From: Streptococcus mitis
GTDB taxonomy: Bacteria > Bacillota > Bacilli > Lactobacillales > Streptococcaceae
DNA: 64,000 nucleotides
Reading direction: 5' to 3'
NCBI RefSeq assembly: GCF_002005545.1
Contig: NZ_LBMT01000001.1
Span: forward strand, 374,579 to 438,578
How positions within the stretch are numbered: position 1 is the stretch's first letter; each line of letters begins with the position of its first letter. Positions 60,071 through 64,000 of this stretch are shown piece after piece. The notes beneath the pieces were generated by a model, which did not search any database, was not told the origin of the DNA, and was given only the letters and a program-made list of their open reading frames with translations. The position numbers were made by a program, and so were the translations under genes.

Positions 60071-61693
60071 TTGCTTACAGTATCTGATGTTTCACTACGT
60101 TTTAGTGATCGCAAACTTTTTGATGATGTCAATATCAAATTTACAGAAGGAAATACTTACGGATTAATCGGTGCTAATGGTGCCGGAAAATCAACCTTTT
60201 TAAAAATTTTAGCCGGAGATATCGAACCTACTACTGGTCACATCTCTCTTGGTCCAGATGAACGTCTCTCCGTTCTTCGTCAAAATCACTTTGACTATGA
60301 AGATGAACGTGCCATTGATGTCGTTATCATGGGAAATGAAAAACTTTATAGCATCATGAAAGAGAAAGATGCTATCTACATGAAGGAAGATTTCTCAGAT
60401 GAGGATGGAGTGCGTGCTGCCGAACTCGAAGGAGAGTTTGCCGAGCTTGGAGGCTGGGAAGCAGAAAGCGAAGCCTCTCAACTACTTCAAAACCTAAACA
60501 TTCCAGAAGAATTGCACTATCAAAACATGAGCGAATTGGCCAACGGTGAAAAAGTAAAAGTTCTCCTCGCCAAAGCACTTTTTGGTAAACCAGATGTTCT
60601 TCTCTTGGACGAGCCTACCAACGGTTTAGACATCCAATCTATTACTTGGTTAGAAGACTTCTTGATTGACTTTGATAACACCGTTATCGTAGTATCCCAC
60701 GACCGTCACTTCTTAAACAAAGTATGTACTCACATGGCCGACCTTGACTTTGGAAAAATCAAACTCTATGTCGGAAACTACGACTTCTGGAAGGAATCTT
60801 CTGAGCTCGCTGCTAAATTGCTAGCAGACCGTAATGCTAAAGCAGAAGAAAAAATTAAACAATTGCAGGAATTCGTTGCTCGTTTCTCTGCTAATGCTTC
60901 TAAATCAAGGCAAGCAACATCACGTAAGAAAATGCTTGATAAGATTGAACTTGAAGAAATTGTACCATCTAGTCGTAAATATCCATTTATCAACTTTAAA
61001 GCAGAGCGTGAAATCGGTAATGATCTCTTGACAGTAGAAAATCTAACTGTAAAGATTGATGGTGAGACTATTTTAGATAATATCAGCTTTATCTTGCGTC
61101 CAGGTGATAAGACAGCGCTTATTGGACAAAATGACATCCAAACGACTGCATTAATTCGTGCAATCATGGGAGACATTGACTATGAAGGAACTGTCAAATG
61201 GGGAGTGACCACTAGTCAATCTTACCTGCCAAAAGATAACTCAGCTGATTTCGCAGGGGGAGAATCAATTCTTGACTGGTTGCGTCAATTCGCAAGTAAA
61301 GAAGAAGATGACAATACTTTCCTACGTGGCTTCCTCGGCCGTATGCTCTTCTCTGGAGATGAGGTTAACAAACCTGTCAACGTCTTGTCAGGGGGGGAAA
61401 AAGTTCGTGTCATGCTTTCAAAACTCATGCTCTTAAAATCAAATGTTCTTGTCCTCGATGATCCAACCAATCACTTGGACTTAGAATCTATCTCAAGCTT
61501 GAACGATGGATTGAAAAACTTTAAAGAATCAATCATCTTTGCCAGTCATGACCACGAGTTTATTCAAACTCTAGCTAACCATATCATTGTCTTGTCTAAA
61601 AATGGCGTCATTGACCGTATCGATGAAACCTATGATGAATTCCTAGAAAATGCAGAAGTACAAGCAAAAGTTAAAGAACTTTGGAAAGACTAA
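60071..61693 (+). CDS. ABC-F family ATPase (YbiT/YkpA-like)
   Basis: The 540-residue protein has two ATPase domains joined by a linker rich in Lys and Glu (about residues 235-320), and no membrane domain. First module: Walker A GANGAGKSTFLK, Walker B VLLLDEPTNGLD. Second module: signature LSGGEKVRVML, Walker B VLVLDDPTNHLD; its Walker A reads GQNDIQTTALIRA, which lacks the usual Lys. ABC-F proteins act on the ribosome. It starts at TTG (60071), with AGGAG upstream and no nearby ATG. The missing Walker A Lys in the second half is noteworthy. Confidence 0.92.
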   Translation: MLTVSDVSLRFSDRKLFDDVNIKFTEGNTYGLIGANGAGKSTFLKILAGDIEPTTGHISLGPDERLSVLRQNHFDYEDERAIDVVIMGNEKLYSIMKEKDAIYMKEDFSDEDGVRAAELEGEFAELGGWEAESEASQLLQNLNIPEELHYQNMSELANGEKVKVLLAKALFGKPDVLLLDEPTNGLDIQSITWLEDFLIDFDNTVIVVSHDRHFLNKVCTHMADLDFGKIKLYVGNYDFWKESSELAAKLLADRNAKAEEKIKQLQEFVARFSANASKSRQATSRKKMLDKIELEEIVPSSRKYPFINFKAEREIGNDLLTVENLTVKIDGETILDNISFILRPGDKTALIGQNDIQTTALIRAIMGDIDYEGTVKWGVTTSQSYLPKDNSADFAGGESILDWLRQFASKEEDDNTFLRGFLGRMLFSGDEVNKPVNVLSGGEKVRVMLSKLMLLKSNVLVLDDPTNHLDLESISSLNDGLKNFKESIIFASHDHEFIQTLANHIIVLSKNGVIDRIDETYDEFLENAEVQAKVKELWKD

Positions 61694-61701
61694 AAAAATT
61701 C

Positions 61702-61736
61702 AAAACTCAGTTGGGTTAACCAGCTGAGTTTTCTAA
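61702..61736 (+). terminator. Terminator of the ABC-F gene
   Basis: AAAACTCAGTTGG pairs with CCAGCTGAGTTTT (one G-U pair) around GTTAA, followed by CTAACATTTTA. Confidence 0.75.
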
Positions 61737-61752
61737 CATTTTATGAGGTAAC

Positions 61753-64000
61753 ATGAAATTATTTTTTAAAACATATTGGACCTATTTTGTTTCTTTCATC
61801 ATTCCCATAATCATTATGATAGGAGTATATCTATCTCAAGGTATCTACTGGAATAGCGATACATCTCCACTATTAGGAGATGGGTTTCATCAATACGTTA
61901 TTTTTGATATAGCTCTAAGAAATATCCTACATGGAAATGGTAGTTTGTTCTACACCTTTACAAGTGGCCTCGGATTGAATTTCTATGCCCTATCTAGTTA
62001 TTACTTGGGTAGTTTCCTTTCACCACTAGTTTACTTTTTTGATCTAACTAATATGCCAGATGCTGTCTATCTGACAACTCTCTTAAAATTTGGATTGATT
62101 GGTTTGTCAACTTACTTTAGTTTAAATAAATTATTTCAATCGATTCCTAAGCCTTTAAAACTAGCTTTATCTACTTCCTATGTTCTGATGAGTTTCACTG
62201 TCAGTCAATTAGAGATAAAAACCTGGCTAGATGTTTTTATCTTGATTCCTTTGATTATAACTGGTTTACAGCTACTGATAACTGAAAAGAAATTCCTATT
62301 GTACTTTACAAGTCTGTCAATCTTATTTATCCAAAACTATTATTTTGGCTATATGACAGCATTGTTTGTTATTTTCTGGTATCTCTGTCAAATTTCTTGG
62401 GACTTTAAGACTCGAAAATCATCTTTTCTTGATTTCATAATCACCTCCGTTTTAGCTGGTATGGCTAGTTTGATTCTGACTCTTCCTACTCTATTTGATT
62501 TACAGACACATGGAGAAAAATTAACTGAAGTTACAAAGTTTCAAACTGAAAGTAGCTGGTATCTTGATCTCTTTGCTAAGCAATTCATCGGTTCCTTTGA
62601 CACAACAAAGTATGGGGCCATCCCAATGATTTTTGTTGGACTACTTCCCTTTATTTTGACCATTTTATTTTTTACGCTGAAATCTATTAAGTTTCACGTG
62701 AAACTTATCTATGCAATCTTCTTTACATTTCTAATTGCCAGCTTTTATATAGAAGCTCTTGATTTATTTTGGCAAGGTATGCATACTCCAAACATGTTTT
62801 TACATCGCTATGCTTGGATTTTCTCTACCTTGTTAATTTACACAGCAGCAGAAGTCTTAAAGCGTCTGAAAGAACTTAAAGTCTGGAATTTTTTAGTTTC
62901 GCTTTTTCTTCTAGTAACAGGATTTTTAGCTACCATCTATCTCAAATCACATTATTCTTTTTTAACAGATTTGAATATTCTGCTGACTCTTGAATTTTTG
63001 GTTGTCTATTCTCTTTTACTCCTTGCAGTTATCAAAAATTTTATCTCTGTGAATCTGTTTACCATTCTAATCTCTTTATTTATAATAGTTGAAATAAGCT
63101 TAAATTCTTCATCTCAAATGGACGGAATTGCTAAAGAATGGGGCTTTGCTTCTCGAAGTGCATATAATCGAGATATCCCAGCTATGGAATCTTTCTCAAC
63201 ATATATTGGAAATAAATTTACTCGTACTGAGAAACTAGAGACTCAGACAGGAAATGACAGTATGAAATTCAACTACAATGGAATATCTCAATTTTCATCT
63301 GTTCGAAATCGTTCAGCAAGCTCTACTTTGGATAAACTTGGGTTTAAATCCTCTGGGACTAATCTCAATCTCCGCTATGCAAATAATAGTATTTTGGCTG
63401 ATAGTTTATTTGGTATCCAGTACAATATCTCAGACAGTCCTATTGATAAGTATGGTTTTAAAGATATCTATCAAAAAGATAATCTTACCCTATATGAAAA
63501 TCAATACTCTCTTCCGATTGCATTTGCTAGTCAATCTGTTTACAATGATGTCAAGTTCAATGAACACACTTTGGATAATCAAGCCTCGTTTTTAAATCAA
63601 CTTGCTAACGTCGATTTTGATTATTTTTCTCCAATCCCTTATGACAAAACAGAAAATACTAATGATTTGATTAGTGTTACAAGTTCTTCAAATGAGGATG
63701 CAGAAATCCAGTATCAAATTGAAGTGCCAGAAAACAGTCAAGTTTATCTTTCTTTCACAAACCTTCACTTTTCTAATGACAAACAAAAAAAGGTTGACAT
63801 CCTTGTAAATGGGGAAAAGAAAACTTTTACAACTGATAATGTCTTCTCCTTCTTTAATCTAGGCTATACTAAAGAGAAAAAAACTTTCAATATTAATGTT
63901 AGTTTCCCTGGAAATTCACAGGTATCATTTGAATCTCCTACCTTCTATCGTTTAGATACCAAAACTTTTACCGAGGCAATTCAAAAAATTAAAGAACAAC
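61753..64000 (+). CDS. YfhO-type multispanning membrane protein, N-terminal part
   Basis: The frame stays open for 749 codons to the right edge, so the C-terminus is missing. About a dozen membrane helices (MKLFFKTYWTYFVSFIIPII onward) are followed from about residue 460 by a large extracellular domain (for example AKEWGFASRSAYNRDIPAME). The GT-C-like N-terminal pattern with GDGFHQYVIFD and the whole layout match YfhO proteins, which are linked to glycosylation of lipoteichoic acid in Gram-positive bacteria. GAGG precedes the ATG at 61753. The gene carries a parS-like site at 62690-62705. Confidence 0.85.
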   Translation, partial: MKLFFKTYWTYFVSFIIPIIIMIGVYLSQGIYWNSDTSPLLGDGFHQYVIFDIALRNILHGNGSLFYTFTSGLGLNFYALSSYYLGSFLSPLVYFFDLTNMPDAVYLTTLLKFGLIGLSTYFSLNKLFQSIPKPLKLALSTSYVLMSFTVSQLEIKTWLDVFILIPLIITGLQLLITEKKFLLYFTSLSILFIQNYYFGYMTALFVIFWYLCQISWDFKTRKSSFLDFIITSVLAGMASLILTLPTLFDLQTHGEKLTEVTKFQTESSWYLDLFAKQFIGSFDTTKYGAIPMIFVGLLPFILTILFFTLKSIKFHVKLIYAIFFTFLIASFYIEALDLFWQGMHTPNMFLHRYAWIFSTLLIYTAAEVLKRLKELKVWNFLVSLFLLVTGFLATIYLKSHYSFLTDLNILLTLEFLVVYSLLLLAVIKNFISVNLFTILISLFIIVEISLNSSSQMDGIAKEWGFASRSAYNRDIPAMESFSTYIGNKFTRTEKLETQTGNDSMKFNYNGISQFSSVRNRSASSTLDKLGFKSSGTNLNLRYANNSILADSLFGIQYNISDSPIDKYGFKDIYQKDNLTLYENQYSLPIAFASQSVYNDVKFNEHTLDNQASFLNQLANVDFDYFSPIPYDKTENTNDLISVTSSSNEDAEIQYQIEVPENSQVYLSFTNLHFSNDKQKKVDILVNGEKKTFTTDNVFSFFNLGYTKEKKTFNINVSFPGNSQVSFESPTFYRLDTKTFTEAIQKIKEQ
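62690..62705. other. parS-like centromere site inside the YfhO-type gene
   Basis: AGTTTCACGTGAAACT is a perfect 16-bp palindrome with 14 of 16 matches to TGTTTCACGTGAAACA. It shares the same 14-base core as the site at 51471-51486, 11.2 kb away. Confidence 0.8.

Noticed and set aside
60778-61176. 132-codon frame antisense to the ABC-F gene
   Set aside because: No ribosome-binding site, and the opposite strand is a conserved ATPase.
63278-63595. 105-codon frame within the YfhO-type gene
   Set aside because: It lies in another phase of a long open, conserved reading frame.

Overview
The window is a low-GC Firmicute chromosome segment from the Streptococcus mitis/pneumoniae group. The dltXABCD, adcRCBA, glpKOF, clpC-ctsR, pde1-rplI-dnaB-veg, comFA-comFC, tsf-rpsB, pcsB, mreCD, ecf, recF, guaB and trpS blocks follow the order I know from the origin-proximal end of pneumococcal chromosomes. 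A BOX element, choline-binding repeats, ComX cin-boxes and a VicR-type box agree with this. The pneumococcal cbpA and rr06/hk06 genes, which I would expect between dusB and clpC, are absent, so a commensal mitis-group strain seems more likely than S. pneumoniae. This species call is inference.

Layout. 1-5.5 kb: the N-terminal part of an M26 zinc metalloprotease with twelve 17-residue repeats, a BOX repeat, an SPFH protein, a class C acid phosphatase lipoprotein and a type I toxin-antitoxin locus of the Fst/par kind. 5.7-9.3 kb: the AdcR-controlled zinc uptake operon. 9.3-13.9 kb: the dlt operon for teichoic acid D-alanylation, including the 43-residue DltX. 14-18.6 kb: an accessory cassette with an MFS exporter, an ABC exporter, an Rgg regulator and a divergent 23-residue SHP pheromone gene, flanked by inverted copies of a roughly 120-bp repeat. 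18.6-24.4 kb: glycerol catabolism (glpK, glpO, glpF) and an Mga-like regulator. 24.5-31.2 kb: hslO, dusB, a cysteine hydrolase, a lipoprotein, a small membrane protein and clpC-ctsR.

31.2-34.3 kb: a TPP-riboswitch-controlled ABC importer for a thiamine precursor. 34.3-39.7 kb: competence lysin CbpD, then the pde1-rplI-dnaB-veg operon. 39.7-44.3 kb: hpf, comFA-comFC, a YigZ protein and cysteine synthase. 44.3-49.1 kb: tsf, rpsB, pcsB, mreC and mreD. 49.1-55.6 kb: ECF energizing module, pgsA, a RodZ-like protein and a pair of M16 peptidases. 55.7-64 kb: S4-domain protein, recF, guaB, trpS, an ABC-F ATPase and a truncated YfhO-type membrane protein. Two parS-like palindromes, one in ecfA1 and one in the yfhO-type gene, fit a position near oriC.

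The most interesting material is the Rgg/SHP cassette, whose peptide lacks the usual acidic residue before its hydrophobic tail, and the Fst-like toxin locus with convergent antisense promoter, shared terminator and a 16-nt direct repeat over the toxin start codon. Three other points stand out: probable leaderless transcripts at comFA, the yigZ-type gene and hslO; regulatory sites packed into neighbouring terminators (VicR box before pcsB, cin-box before cbpD); and a parS pair. No tRNA, rRNA, CRISPR array or intact insertion sequence was found.
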